Shown: piece by piece, positions 1 to 9,299 of the stretch
Numbering within the stretch: position 1 is the stretch's first letter
Layout: every line of letters begins with the position of its first letter
NCBI GenBank assembly: GCA_019510095.1
Contig: JAEKLB010000023.1
Location: 1-54,307, forward strand
DNA length: 54,307 nt
Reading direction: 5' to 3'
From: Acidobacteriota bacterium
GTDB taxonomy: Bacteria; Actinomycetota; Acidimicrobiia; Acidimicrobiales; CADCSY01
Position numbers and translations under genes: made by a program
Notes under the pieces: generated by a model
The model's database searches: none
What the model saw: only the letters and a program-made list of their open reading frames with translations
Told to the model about the DNA's origin: nothing

Positions 1-1
1 G

Positions 2-124
2 TCGGCCACCGCCACGTGGAACGGCGAGCCTGCCGTCGTGATCGTCCTCCGCAGCGGCGGCGCCGAGCACGCCGACGTCATGACGACGAGTACCTGCGAG
101 ATCGTCGAGTCGGTCGACCTCTAG
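2..124 (+). CDS. C-terminal fragment of an unidentified protein (truncated by window start)
   Basis: Open frame from base 2: SATATWNGEPAVVIVLRSGGAEHADVMTTSTCEIVESVDL*, ending TAG at 122-124, convergent with the minus-strand ORF ending at 121. Confidence 0.55.
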   Translation, partial: SATATWNGEPAVVIVLRSGGAEHADVMTTSTCEIVESVDL

Positions 125-450
125 CGAACCGACACCGGGCGCAACCGGGCGCCGGCGGTGACCGCGGCTAGGGCCACGCCAACCCACGCGGTTCCCCGAA
201 TCGGCTCGAGCCCCCGGCCCGAGTCGATCCAGGCGGCCCACACGATCGAGGCGGCGGCAAGGACGGCGACGGCAGCCGCCGGCGCCGCGCCCCGTTGGCG
301 GCCGACCGCCAGCGCGATCTCACCCAGCGCCAGCCCAACCCCGACACCGGCAGCGACCGCCGTGAAGAGGGTGAGCTGGTACTCCCCCAGGATCAACGCG
401 CTCAATGCGGCGGCCCCGGTGACCGCCACCAGGGCAAGGATGGCCCGCAC
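121..450 (-). CDS. small hypothetical membrane protein
   Basis: 109 aa ORF with several hydrophobic segments (ALVAVTGAAALSALILG, AVAAGVGVGLALG, AAVAVLAAASIVWAAWI). Confidence 0.6.
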   Translation of the reverse strand: MRAILALVAVTGAAALSALILGEYQLTLFTAVAAGVGVGLALGEIALAVGRQRGAAPAAAVAVLAAASIVWAAWIDSGRGLEPIRGTAWVGVALAAVTAGARLRPVSVR

Positions 451-473
451 GGGGCCGAGGGTAGGCTCCGGGA

Positions 474-770
474 GTGGCAGGCACCGACTGGGCGGCCCAG
501 GCTGCCGACACCATCGACCGGGTCGTGCTCGCCGTGCGCGGGAAGACCACGGCGCCGCTCGAGCGACTCGCTCGCGTCCTGGTGTTCGGCCTGCTCGCCG
601 CCATCGTCGGCGTCGCCGCCTTGGTCCTCTTCGCCATCTTGTGGGTCCGGGCCCTCGACATCGTCATCCCCGGCGAGGTGTGGTCGGCCGACCTGGTGGC
701 CGGGGGAATCTTCACCGTGGCTGGGCTGTTCCTGTGGCGGAAGCGAACCGTCAAGACCGTCAAGCTGTAG
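474..770 (+). CDS. small two-TM hypothetical protein upstream of trxB
   Basis: 98 aa; two predicted TM helices (VLVFGLLAAIVGVAALVLFAILWV, LVAGGIFTVAGLFLW). Confidence 0.65.
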   Translation: MAGTDWAAQAADTIDRVVLAVRGKTTAPLERLARVLVFGLLAAIVGVAALVLFAILWVRALDIVIPGEVWSADLVAGGIFTVAGLFLWRKRTVKTVKL

Positions 771-797
771 TTCCCGACGTTCACGACTGAGGAACCC

Positions 798-1796
798 GTG
801 CCCGATCCCCGCAACGTCATCATCCTCGGCTCCGGCCCGGCCGGGCTGACTGCCGCCATCTACTCGGCGCGCGCCAACCTGGCGCCGCTGGTCCTCGAGG
901 GCGAGCTGTCGTCCACCAGCGACCAGCCCGGCGGCCAGCTCATGCTCACCACCGAGGTCGAGAACTTCCCGGGCTTCGTCGACGGGATCCAGGGCCCCGA
1001 GCTCATGGCCAACTTCCGGGCCCAGGCCGCCCGGTTCGGCACCGAGTTCGTCCAGGAGCGGGCCACCAGGGTCGACATGTCCTCCCGGCCGTTCAAGGTC
1101 TGGACCGGCGACCCCTCGGCGCCGGAGCCCTCCTACACGGCCCATGCCGTGATCGTCGCCACCGGCGCCCGCTCGCTGATGCTCGACATCGAGGCCGAGC
1201 GCCGCCTGCTCGGCCACGGACTCTCGACCTGTGCCACCTGCGACGGGTTCTTCTTCCGCGGCCACGAGATCGCCGTGGTGGGCGGCGGCGACTCCGCCAT
1301 CGAGGAGGCCATCTTCCTCACCAAGTTCGCCGACCGGGTCACCATCGTGCACCGGCGGGGCGAGCTGCGGGCGTCGAAGATCATGCAGGAGCGGGCGTTC
1401 AAGAACGACAAGATCACCTTCCTCTGGCACCACACCGTCGACGACCTCGTCGGTGAGAAGAGCCTCGAGGGCGCCGTGGTCCGCGACGTCCGGACCGGGG
1501 AGACCCACGTGCTGCCGGTGACCGGCCTGTTCGTGGCCATCGGCCACCGGCCCAACTCCGACCTGTTCACCGATCTGCTCGACATGGACGAGGCCGGGTA
1601 CCTCAAGACCGTGCCCGGTCGCAGCCTCACCAACGTCGTCGGCGTCTTCGCCTGCGGCGACGTCCAGGACCACACCTACCGCCAGGCGATCACCGCTGCC
1701 GGGAGCGGCTGCATGGCTGCGATCGACGCCGAGCGCTGGCTCGAAGCGGTGGGCGACGCCCCCGAGACGATCAACGAGACGCCCACCGAATGGTGA
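798..1796 (+). CDS. trxB: thioredoxin-disulfide reductase
   Basis: [19 protein letters not shown] motif, CATCDGFFF redox motif, [15 protein letters not shown] motif, [25 protein letters not shown]-terminus. Confidence 0.97.
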   Translation: MPDPRNVIILGSGPAGLTAAIYSARANLAPLVLEGELSSTSDQPGGQLMLTTEVENFPGFVDGIQGPELMANFRAQAARFGTEFVQERATRVDMSSRPFKVWTGDPSAPEPSYTAHAVIVATGARSLMLDIEAERRLLGHGLSTCATCDGFFFRGHEIAVVGGGDSAIEEAIFLTKFADRVTIVHRRGELRASKIMQERAFKNDKITFLWHHTVDDLVGEKSLEGAVVRDVRTGETHVLPVTGLFVAIGHRPNSDLFTDLLDMDEAGYLKTVPGRSLTNVVGVFACGDVQDHTYRQAITAAGSGCMAAIDAERWLEAVGDAPETINETPTEW

Positions 1797-1831
1797 GCGG
1801 CCATCCTTCTGCATCACCCGAGAGGAGCCCC

Positions 1832-2155
1832 ATGGGAACGACCATCACGCTGACCGACGCCACCTTCGACGAGGAGGTCAAGGGCGCGAGCGAGGCCGTC
1901 GTCGTCGACTTCTGGGCCGAGTGGTGTGGGCCGTGCAAGCTCATCGCCCCCGTGCTCGACGAGATCGCCGCCGAGCAGGCCGGCAAGGTCCGCATCGCCA
2001 AGCTCAACGTCGACGAGAACCCCGAGCTGGCTCGCCGGTTCGACGTCATGAGCATCCCGACCCTGATCGTCTTCAAGGACGGCGAGGCCAAGAAGCGCCT
2101 CGTGGGCGCCAAGGGCAAGGGCCAACTGCTCGAAGAGCTGGCTGAGTTCCTGTAA
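1832..2155 (+). CDS. trxA: thioredoxin
   Basis: [23 protein letters not shown] with WCGPC active site; [16 protein letters not shown]. Internal ATG 1832 with upstream agagga is the likely start. Confidence 0.96.
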   Translation: MGTTITLTDATFDEEVKGASEAVVVDFWAEWCGPCKLIAPVLDEIAAEQAGKVRIAKLNVDENPELARRFDVMSIPTLIVFKDGEAKKRLVGAKGKGQLLEELAEFL

Positions 2156-2193
2156 AAGGCCTGGTCAGACGTCGAACATCAGTTCGGCACCAG

Positions 2194-2213
2194 AATCCAC
2201 AGAATTGTCCACA
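2194..2213. promoter_or_regulatory. putative DnaA boxes between trxA and parB
   Basis: AATCCACAG then TTGTCCACA (2205-2213); the latter matches the actinobacterial DnaA box consensus. Confidence 0.5.
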
Positions 2214-2244
2214 GGGTGTGGGTGGAGTGAAGGGTGAGGCAGTC

Positions 2245-3138
2245 TCAACCCTCAGCTGAGGGTCGGGGCTCGGTCATCGCCCGGTAGATCCGCTCCAGGT
2301 CGTCGAGATCGGCAAAGGTGACGACGACCTTGCCGCCGCTCTTGGCGACCTCCTGGACCTTGACCCTCGTCGAGAGGTGCTCGGACAGGAGCTGCTCGAG
2401 CTCGTGCATGCCCGCCTGGCGGAGACGGGGCCCGCTCGACGGCTTCGGCTCGCTGGTCGGGTCGAGCTCGACCCGGGCCCGCACGGCGTCCTCGACCGCT
2501 CGGACCGAGAGGCTCTCCTTGACCGCCCGGGTCGCCAGTGCCTCCTGGAACGAGCGGTCGGGCGTGCCGAGCAACGCCCGGGCATGACCGCCGGACAGCG
2601 ACCCCTCCCCCACCAGCTTCTGGATCGACGGCGGCAGCTGGAACAGTCGCAGCATGTTGGTGACCGTCGCCCGGCTCTTGCCGACCCTGGTCGCGACCTG
2701 GTCGTGGGTGAGCGAGAAGTCCTCGATGAGCTGCTGGTAGGCGGCGGCCTCCTCCAGCGAGTTCAGGTCCTGGCGGTGGAAGTTCTCCACCACCGCCTGC
2801 TCCAGTGAGGCCTGGTTGTCGGCCGTCCTGACCAGCACCGGGATGGTCGTCAGCCCGGCCCGCTTGGCCGCCCGCCAGCGGCGCTCGCCGGCAATGAGCT
2901 CGTAGTCGCCGTCGGCGACCTCCCTGACCAGCACCGGCTGGAGGACGCCGAGCTCCCGGATGGAGGCGGAGAGGGAGCTCAGCGACTCCTCGTCGAAGTG
3001 GCGGCGAGGTTGGTGGGGGTTGGGGCGGATGCTGGCCACCGGGACGTCACGAAAGGCTGAGTCGGTGGCCGGTGCGCTGGGGGAGTCGGGGGGGATGAGC
3101 GCCCCGAGTCCCCTACCGAGCCCGCTGCGGCGTGCCAC
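2245..3138 (-). CDS. parB: chromosome partitioning protein ParB
   Basis: RRSGLGRGLGALIP N-terminus, IRPNPHQPRRHFDEE, ELIAGERRWRAAKRAG, HTH LTHDQVATRVGKSRATVTNMLRL. Confidence 0.97.
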   Translation of the reverse strand: MARRSGLGRGLGALIPPDSPSAPATDSAFRDVPVASIRPNPHQPRRHFDEESLSSLSASIRELGVLQPVLVREVADGDYELIAGERRWRAAKRAGLTTIPVLVRTADNQASLEQAVVENFHRQDLNSLEEAAAYQQLIEDFSLTHDQVATRVGKSRATVTNMLRLFQLPPSIQKLVGEGSLSGGHARALLGTPDRSFQEALATRAVKESLSVRAVEDAVRARVELDPTSEPKPSSGPRLRQAGMHELEQLLSEHLSTRVKVQEVAKSGGKVVVTFADLDDLERIYRAMTEPRPSAEG

Positions 3139-4117
3139 CGCTCACCTCCTTGGCCAGCTCGCGATAGGCGATGGCGCCCCGCGAGGTCGGGTCGAACGCG
3201 ATGATGGGCTGCCCGAACGACGGCGCCTCGGACAGGCGAACCGTCCGGGGCACCACGTTCCGGCACACCTTGTCGCCGAAATGGGTCCTGACCTCGGCCA
3301 CCACCTGGTCGGAGAGCTTGGTCCTGGCGTCGTACATGACGCAGACGATGGCGCTGACCTCGAGCTGGGGGTTGAGGTTGCGCTGTACCAGGGCCACGTT
3401 CCGCAGCAGCTGGCCCAGGCCCTCGAGGGCGTAGTACTCGCACTGGATCGGCACGACCACCTCGGTGGCAGCGGCCAGGCCGTTCACCGTCAGGAGCCCC
3501 AGCGACGGGGGGCAGTCGATGAGGACGAAGTCGTAGTCGTCGGCCACGGCCTCCAACGCCCGCTTCAGTCGTAGCTCTCGACTGAAGGCCGGCACCAGCT
3601 CGATCTCGGCGCCGGCCAGATCGAGGCTGGCCGGGGCGACGAACAGGTTGCGCACCGACGACGGCTCGACGCAGTCCTCCAAGGGGACGTCGTTGAGGAT
3701 GACGTCGTACATCGACGACGTCAGGTTGCGAGGGTTGAGCCCGAGGCCGGTGGTGGCGTTGCCCTGGGGGTCGAGATCGCAGACCAGCACCCGGTAGCCC
3801 AGGTCAGCGAGGCAGGCACCCAGGTTGACGGCCGTGGTGGTCTTCCCGACGCCGCCCTTCTGGTTGGCCACCGCCATGATCCGGGGCAGGGGCCGGGCGA
3901 AGTGCGAGGGCGAGCGGGCTTCGTCGGGGATGGCGACCGGCTCCGGGGGAGCGGGGACGACCAACTCGTCGGCCGCCACCGTTGGCAACGGTCGAGCTTC
4001 GGTGGGCGCCGGGGGAGCGGGGGCCGCAGGGGGGGCAGGGGCGGCGGCCGCCTCGGCCTCGTCGGCCCGCAGCCGCTCGAAGATCGACGCTGCCGATTCC
4101 GGCGAACCCTCAACCAC
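3113..4117 (-). CDS. parA: chromosome partitioning ATPase ParA (Soj)
   Basis: IMAVANQKGGVGKTTTAVNLGACLADLGYRVLVCDLDPQGN deviant Walker A; DFVLIDCPPSLGLLTVNGL. The 449 aa ORF extends into rsmG; an in-frame GTG at 4117-4115 is a plausible start. Confidence 0.93.
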   Translation of the reverse strand: MVEGSPESAASIFERLRADEAEAAAAPAPPAAPAPPAPTEARPLPTVAADELVVPAPPEPVAIPDEARSPSHFARPLPRIMAVANQKGGVGKTTTAVNLGACLADLGYRVLVCDLDPQGNATTGLGLNPRNLTSSMYDVILNDVPLEDCVEPSSVRNLFVAPASLDLAGAEIELVPAFSRELRLKRALEAVADDYDFVLIDCPPSLGLLTVNGLAAATEVVVPIQCEYYALEGLGQLLRNVALVQRNLNPQLEVSAIVCVMYDARTKLSDQVVAEVRTHFGDKVCRNVVPRTVRLSEAPSFGQPIIAFDPTSRGAIAYRELAKEVSGGTPQRAR

Positions 4118-4165
4118 GGGCGCGATACTGACCGCTTGGGCCCGGTTCCGCAAGGACTGTCCCGA

Positions 4166-4181
4166 TGTTTCCCGTGAAACG
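4166..4181. promoter_or_regulatory. parS-like site 1
   Basis: TGTTTCCCGTGAAACG, close to the parS consensus TGTTTCACGTGAAACA. Confidence 0.85.
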
Positions 4182-4214
4182 TCAGTCGAGGGTCGGCGCC
4201 GCCTGTCCCGGCGA

Positions 4215-4230
4215 TGTTTCCCGTGAAACG
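4215..4230. promoter_or_regulatory. parS-like site 2
   Basis: Identical TGTTTCCCGTGAAACG, 49 bp from site 1. Confidence 0.85.
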
Positions 4231-4239
4231 TCGAGCGGC

Positions 4240-4839
4240 CTACCAGAGCGGGCGCTTGGCCGGTACGCCGACCCGGCGGGGAAACCGGGAGGGGGTGGCC
4301 TCGACCTTGGCCAGGACCGCGAGTGCCGGGGGACCGGGGTGGATCACCGGCGGCGCAAACCCCAGCTCGGCCAGCGGGCCGGTCACCCACCGTCCGGGCT
4401 CCCCGCCCGGCGGCTCGGAGACCACCAGCCGACCGCCTGGCCGCACCCAACCGGCGGCGCACTCGGCCAGCACCGGTGGCGGCCCGAAGCCCCGGGCCGT
4501 CACGGCGTCGGCCAGCTCTCGCCGGTCAGCCGGGACGACCTCGGCCCGCCCGGCGTGCACCGCCACTCGGTCGCCCAGCCCGAGCTGTGCCACCGCCTCG
4601 ATCAGGAAGTCGGTCCGGCGCTGGCCACCGTCGACCAGCAACCAGGTCGTCGCCGGCAGGAGCACCGCCAGGACGAGGCCGGGCACGCCACCGCCGCTCC
4701 CGAGGTCGACGCAGACACCCGTCGCCGGAAGGGCGCCGGCGAAGGCCCGCGCATGGTCGATGTGGTCCTCGACCGGGCCCGGGCCGAGAAAGCCCAGGTG
4801 ACGAGCGGTTCCGAGGACATCCCGGACCGCTGACAGCAA
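4240..4839 (-). CDS. rsmG: 16S rRNA (guanine-N7)-methyltransferase RsmG
   Basis: CVDLGSGGGVPGLVLAVLLP SAM motif, RRTDFLIEAVAQLGL, VTARGFGPPPVLAECAAGWVRPGG. In-frame TTG at 4839 is the likely start, since the upstream ORF overlaps jag. Confidence 0.85.
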   Translation of the reverse strand: MLSAVRDVLGTARHLGFLGPGPVEDHIDHARAFAGALPATGVCVDLGSGGGVPGLVLAVLLPATTWLLVDGGQRRTDFLIEAVAQLGLGDRVAVHAGRAEVVPADRRELADAVTARGFGPPPVLAECAAGWVRPGGRLVVSEPPGGEPGRWVTGPLAELGFAPPVIHPGPPALAVLAKVEATPSRFPRRVGVPAKRPLW

Positions 4840-4843
4840 GGGA

Positions 4844-5689
4844 TCAGGCGTCGGGGAGGATGACCACGCGGCGCCGCGGCTCTTCGCCTTCGGACGTGGT
4901 CCGGACGCCATCGATGGTGTTGGCGGTGTCGTGCACGACCTTGCGGTCGGCCGCCCCCATAGCCTCGAGGGCGGTGGCGTTCCCGCTGGCCAGCACCTGC
5001 TCGGCGACCGATCGGGTGAACTTCTCCAGCGCCTCCCGGCGGCGCTCGCGGTAGCCACCGACGTCGATGCGCAGGCGGGTCGACGAGCCATGGGCGACCG
5101 CGCTGCGGGCCAGCTCCTGCAGGGCAGTGAGCGTCGCCCCCTTCGGGCCGATCAGCAGGCCGACGTCGTCCCCGGTGACCAGGCCTTCCACGACCTCGTC
5201 GTCCAGCGTGGCGACCGCCACCTCACCCTCGATGTCGAAGGCATCGATGACGCCTTCCAGGAAGGTCCGCAGGCCGGCGGCCACGGTCGGCAGATCGGGC
5301 GCATCGTCCACGGTGTCTCCTTTGACGGCGGCAGGCGCCGGCGCCGTTGCTCGGGGCGCACGGGGCGCTCGCTTGGGCCTTGCCGGCGCCGGCGCCGAGG
5401 GGGATCCCTCATCGTCGGCACCATCGGCGGTGTCCTTCGGGCGGCGCTCAGCACGCTCGCCGGTCCGGTCGCTCCGACGCTTGCGATCCCGCCGTTCGAC
5501 CTTCGGCCGGGGCGTGGTCGGGCGCACCCGCGCCCGCACCCGCGCCTCCGAGCGCAGGCGGCCGAAAAGTCCGCTCCTGGGCTCCTCGAGGACCTCGAAC
5601 TCGGCATCCTGCTCGTCGACCCCGAGTTGATCGAGGGCCGCTTCCTTCGCTTCGTCGAGGGTTCGCCCCGTCGTTTCAACCCACTCCAT
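4844..5689 (-). CDS. jag: Jag/SpoIIIJ-associated RNA-binding protein (Jag-N, KH, R3H)
   Basis: MEWVETTGRTLDEAKEAALDQLGVDEQDAEFEVLEEP Jag-N; LLIGPKGATLTALQELA KH-like; RERRREALEKFTRSVAEQV...RKVVHD R3H-like; adjacent to yidC. Confidence 0.92.
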   Translation of the reverse strand: MEWVETTGRTLDEAKEAALDQLGVDEQDAEFEVLEEPRSGLFGRLRSEARVRARVRPTTPRPKVERRDRKRRSDRTGERAERRPKDTADGADDEGSPSAPAPARPKRAPRAPRATAPAPAAVKGDTVDDAPDLPTVAAGLRTFLEGVIDAFDIEGEVAVATLDDEVVEGLVTGDDVGLLIGPKGATLTALQELARSAVAHGSSTRLRIDVGGYRERRREALEKFTRSVAEQVLASGNATALEAMGAADRKVVHDTANTIDGVRTTSEGEEPRRRVVILPDA

Positions 5690-5694
5690 TGGTG

Positions 5695-6579
5695 CTACTT
5701 CCGCTTGCGCCGGCGATGTTGGGGCTGTCCGGCGGAGGTCACTCGGCCCGTCGAGTAGTTCGTGGTGCCCTTGGGTGTGGGCTTGGCCTTCCCGTTGGGG
5801 CTGGGAGGCGGCTTGATCGGCGGCGGCGTCTTGATGGGCGGGGCGTCACCGCCGTACTCCAGCTTGGTGACCACCGCCTGCTGGCCGACACGCATGGCGT
5901 TCGAGATGAGCATGTAGATCACCACGCCGGCCGGCATGGCGATGGCGAACGGCAACATGATGAACGGCATGATCTTGGTCATCATCTGCTGTTGAGGGTT
6001 GGTGATCGCCGAAGGGTTGCGGCCCTGGATCTGGCGCTGCTGGTACCACTGGGTGGCCACGACCAGCACCACCAGGACGAAGAACGGCAAGGCGGTGCCC
6101 AACCCGCGATCGGTGAGCTCCTGCGTCGCGCTCCGGGACAGGTCCATCCCGAACGACATCATCTTCTTGGTGTGGGACAGGGCCTGGTAGAGGTCCGACT
6201 GGTGGTCGAGATACGACGGGCGGAAGAAGCCGCTGGTGACGTCCTTGTGGCCGGTGAGGCCCCGCAAGATGCGGAAGAGCACGAAGAACACCGGCATCTG
6301 GAGCACCATCGGCAGGCACGACGCCATGGGATTGACGTTGTTGGCCTGGTAGAAGGCCATCATCTCCCGGTTGAGGGCTTCGCGGTCGCCCTTGTACTGC
6401 TGCTGCAGCCGCTTCATCTCCGGCTGGAGCCGCTGCATCCGGATCATCGATCGCGTGCTCTTGATCGACAGCGGCGTGGTGAACGCCATGATCGCCAGGG
6501 TGAACAGCACGATGGCCCCGCCGTACGACGGCCACAGCTTGTAGAAGAAGGCCAGGACACCGGCCAGCGCGTTGAACAT
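5695..6579 (-). CDS. yidC: membrane protein insertase YidC
   Basis: Multi-TM; YGGAIVLFTLAIMAFTTPLSIKSTRSMIRMQRLQPEMKRLQQQYKGD; PMASCLPMVLQMPVFFVLFRIL. Confidence 0.95.
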   Translation of the reverse strand: MFNALAGVLAFFYKLWPSYGGAIVLFTLAIMAFTTPLSIKSTRSMIRMQRLQPEMKRLQQQYKGDREALNREMMAFYQANNVNPMASCLPMVLQMPVFFVLFRILRGLTGHKDVTSGFFRPSYLDHQSDLYQALSHTKKMMSFGMDLSRSATQELTDRGLGTALPFFVLVVLVVATQWYQQRQIQGRNPSAITNPQQQMMTKIMPFIMLPFAIAMPAGVVIYMLISNAMRVGQQAVVTKLEYGGDAPPIKTPPPIKPPPSPNGKAKPTPKGTTNYSTGRVTSAGQPQHRRRKRK

Positions 6580-6825
6580 CTACGCCATCCTCCGCTCGGG
6601 CACCGGGTCCCACCCCGACCGACCGAAGGGCCGGCATCGACCGAGGCGACGGAGAGTGAGCCAGCCACCACGGACTGCGCCGTGAGCGGCCACTGCCTCG
6701 AGCCCGTACTCCGAGCAGGTCGGGGCGAAGCGGCAGGGGGAGGGCTTGCCCGAGCGCACCAGCTGCCAGCCCCGGAACAGTCCGAGCAGCGCACGGGCGG
6801 GGGGGCTGGGGCGGCGGGCGCTCAT
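6580..6825 (-). CDS. yidD: membrane protein insertion efficiency factor YidD
   Basis: Internal ATG at 6825: [51 protein letters not shown], the YidD signature. Confidence 0.93.
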   Translation of the reverse strand: MSARRPSPPARALLGLFRGWQLVRSGKPSPCRFAPTCSEYGLEAVAAHGAVRGGWLTLRRLGRCRPFGRSGWDPVPERRMA

Positions 6826-7166
6826 GACCGCTCCGGCGCGGCCACGGCGTGTTCGATGGCGGTTCTCACGTGCTGTTCCAATGCTCGATGATCGATGGTG
6901 GCGACGGATGGCGACGCTCGCACCAGGTAGGCCCCCGCCGGCAACGTTTCCGACAGATCGGCGAAGATGGCACGAACCCGACGACGGGTGCGATTCCTGA
7001 CCACCGCGCCACCGACCTGGCGGTTGATGGCGCACGCCAACCGGGGCGGGCCGACGGGTGCGGGCAGCCAGGTGACCGACACCGAACCCGCTCGTCCCCG
7101 GCGACCGTGCCGGCGAAGCTCAGCGAAGGTCGATCGATCGCGGATGCGCCAGACCTCAGCGGCCAT
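6822..7166 (-). CDS. rnpA: ribonuclease P protein component
   Basis: [27 protein letters not shown] RnpA-like motif; ATG at 7166; between rpmH and yidD. Confidence 0.9.
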   Translation of the reverse strand: MAAEVWRIRDRSTFAELRRHGRRGRAGSVSVTWLPAPVGPPRLACAINRQVGGAVVRNRTRRRVRAIFADLSETLPAGAYLVRASPSVATIDHRALEQHVRTAIEHAVAAPERS

Positions 7167-7180
7167 CACTCCCGCCGGCA

Positions 7181-7315
7181 CTACGCCGACAGGCGGTGGC
7201 GGCCCTTGCGGCGCCGGGCGGCCAGGATGGCCCGGCCGGCGCGAGTGGACATACGGTGCCTGAACCCGTGGTTCTTGGCCCGCTTGCGGTTGTTGGGCTG
7301 AAACGTGCGCTTCAC
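7181..7315 (-). CDS. rpmH: 50S ribosomal protein L34
   Basis: GTG start: [44 protein letters not shown], 44 aa, canonical L34. Absent from the supplied ORF track. Confidence 0.97.
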   Translation of the reverse strand: MKRTFQPNNRKRAKNHGFRHRMSTRAGRAILAARRRKGRHRLSA

Positions 7316-7561
7316 GACGCGTCCCTCTCTGGACGGAAAATGCAACGACGTGGCGCGACGGAACCAGGGGTCGCAGCCGACGTCCCAGCGGCCAGGCTAG
7401 AGCCTGCGGGCGGCGCGCGGCAACCGGGGAAGATTCCTCCGAAAACCCTGGTACGAGCCCTTGCTTTCGGCGGGGACGCCGGTGGTACCGTGCGCCTTCG
7501 TTCACTCGCCGGCACGCGTCCACCGGGGGGAGCGGGCCGGCCTGAGGCCGGGAACCCGGCG

Positions 7562-7580
7562 TTTTCCACAGGTGTGGACG
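7562..7580. promoter_or_regulatory. inverted DnaA-box-like pair upstream of dnaA
   Basis: TTTTCCACAGGTGTGGACG: two inverted TCCAC/GTGGA half-sites 51-69 bp before the dnaA start. Confidence 0.45.
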
Positions 7581-7630
7581 GGTTTGTGGGTTCTCTGGGC
7601 GGCAGGGTCGGTGGCAGGGAGTACGAGCGA

Positions 7631-9019
7631 GTGGTCGAGGCGGAAGAGCTGTGGAGCGCCTGCGCAGAGGCCTTGCGAGCCGACGTGCCGGAGTCGGTGT
7701 GGAACAGCTGCTTCCAGGCCGCGGTCGGGGTCTCGTTGGAGAAGGACCTGTTGGTCGTGGCCGTGCCCTCGACGCTGGTCAAGGAGCGGCTGGAGAGTCG
7801 CTGGCTCGCCCCGGTCACCAGCGCGCTGGCTGACCTCGGCCGGCCCGGCCTGACCGTGGCCCTCGAGGTCCGCACCGACCAGCACCAGGAGGACGAGCCC
7901 ACCGTCGCCGCCGCCGGCTTCGCCAGTGCCCCGGCGCCGGCGAATGGCCAAACCCAGCTGGCGCTGACCGAGACCCGGGCCGACGAGCCCCGCCCCCAGA
8001 CGCTGAACCCCCGATACACCTTCGACGCCTTCGTCACCGGTGCGTCGAACCGCTTCGCCCACGCGGCGGCGCTGGCAGTGGCCGAGACGCCGGCCCGGTC
8101 GTACAACCCGCTGTTCATCTACGGCGTCGCCGGCCTGGGCAAGACCCACCTCCTCCACGGCATCGCCCACTACGTGCAGGAGAACTATCCGGCGTACAAG
8201 GTCCGCTACGTCTCCACCGAGGCGTTCCTGAACGACTACGTCGACGGCATCCGTACCAACTCGATGACCGCGTTCAAGCGCAAGTACCGGGAGAACGACG
8301 TCCTCCTGGTCGACGACATCCAGTTCATGGAGGGCAAGGAGGGGCTCCAGGAGGAGTTCTTCCACACGTTCAACCAGCTCCACGGGGCCAACCGCCAGAT
8401 CGTCCTGTCGTCGGACCGGCCGCCCCGGGCCATCGCCACCCTGGAGGACCGCCTCCGCAGCAGGTTCGAGTGGGGCCTCATCACCGACATCCAGCCGCCC
8501 GACCTCGAGACCCGGCTCGCCATCGTGCGCAAGAAGGCCGAGCGCGAGCCGATCCCGCCGCCGGCCGAGGTGCTGGAGTTCATCGCGACCCACATCACGA
8601 ACAACATCCGCGAGCTCGAGGGCGCCCTCATCCGGGTCTCGGCCTTCGCCAGCCTCAACCGGGCACCGATGACCGCCGAGCTCGCCGCCCAGGTGCTGGG
8701 TGACATCCTCACCGACTCACAGCCCCGGGCGATCACCGCCGGCATCATCCTGGACGCCACGTCGAAGATGTTCGGGTTCCCCGTCGAGGAGCTCCAGGGC
8801 AAGAGCCGGCGCCGCCCGCTCGTCACCGCCCGGCAGGTCGGCATGTACGTCTGCCGCGAGCTGACCGACCTCAGCTACCCGGCCATCGCCCGTGAGTACG
8901 GCGGGCGTGATCACACCACGGTGATCCACGCCGTGGAGAAGATCGGTGCCCTCATGAAGGAGCGTCGGCAGATCTACGACCAGGTCACCGAGCTCATCCA
9001 GTCGATCCGCTCCGGGTGA
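7631..9019 (+). CDS. dnaA: chromosomal replication initiator DnaA
   Basis: [23 protein letters not shown] Walker [17 protein letters not shown] Walker [15 protein letters not shown] domain IV signature. Likely GTG start at 7631. Confidence 0.97.
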   Translation: MVEAEELWSACAEALRADVPESVWNSCFQAAVGVSLEKDLLVVAVPSTLVKERLESRWLAPVTSALADLGRPGLTVALEVRTDQHQEDEPTVAAAGFASAPAPANGQTQLALTETRADEPRPQTLNPRYTFDAFVTGASNRFAHAAALAVAETPARSYNPLFIYGVAGLGKTHLLHGIAHYVQENYPAYKVRYVSTEAFLNDYVDGIRTNSMTAFKRKYRENDVLLVDDIQFMEGKEGLQEEFFHTFNQLHGANRQIVLSSDRPPRAIATLEDRLRSRFEWGLITDIQPPDLETRLAIVRKKAEREPIPPPAEVLEFIATHITNNIRELEGALIRVSAFASLNRAPMTAELAAQVLGDILTDSQPRAITAGIILDATSKMFGFPVEELQGKSRRRPLVTARQVGMYVCRELTDLSYPAIAREYGGRDHTTVIHAVEKIGALMKERRQIYDQVTELIQSIRSG

Positions 9020-9299
9020 CTGACCAGGCACAGGTAGTCCCTGTGGATGACCACCGCGCGACGGACAACCTTGTGCAGAGCCCTGTGGATGACTTGTGGG
9101 TAGCGGCGCTGACCACACAGGATCGGAACGAAGGTCACCGTTCGTGTCACACCGCTGTGCGACGCTGGGGACAGAGGTCGGACAGTGAAAGTGACTCCCA
9201 GCAGCCACATCGCGGAGTTATCCACGATCCACAGGTCTTACTGTTGTCACTAGAGAGATCTCTCCTTAGTAAGAGCAATAACCGAGGACAGGAGCGACG
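9020..9299. other. oriC: oriC (dnaA-dnaN intergenic)
   Basis: Multiple DnaA-box-like 9-mers (TGTGGATGA 9042-9050 and 9084-9092, TTGTGCAGA 9071, TTATCCACG 9218-9226, GATCCACAG 9227-9235), then a comparatively AT-rich stretch ~9236-9285. Confidence 0.88.

Noticed and set aside
402-1817. 471 aa minus-strand ORF opposite trxB
   Set aside because: Compositionally biased shadow ORF antisense to a confidently identified gene; no recognisable motif.
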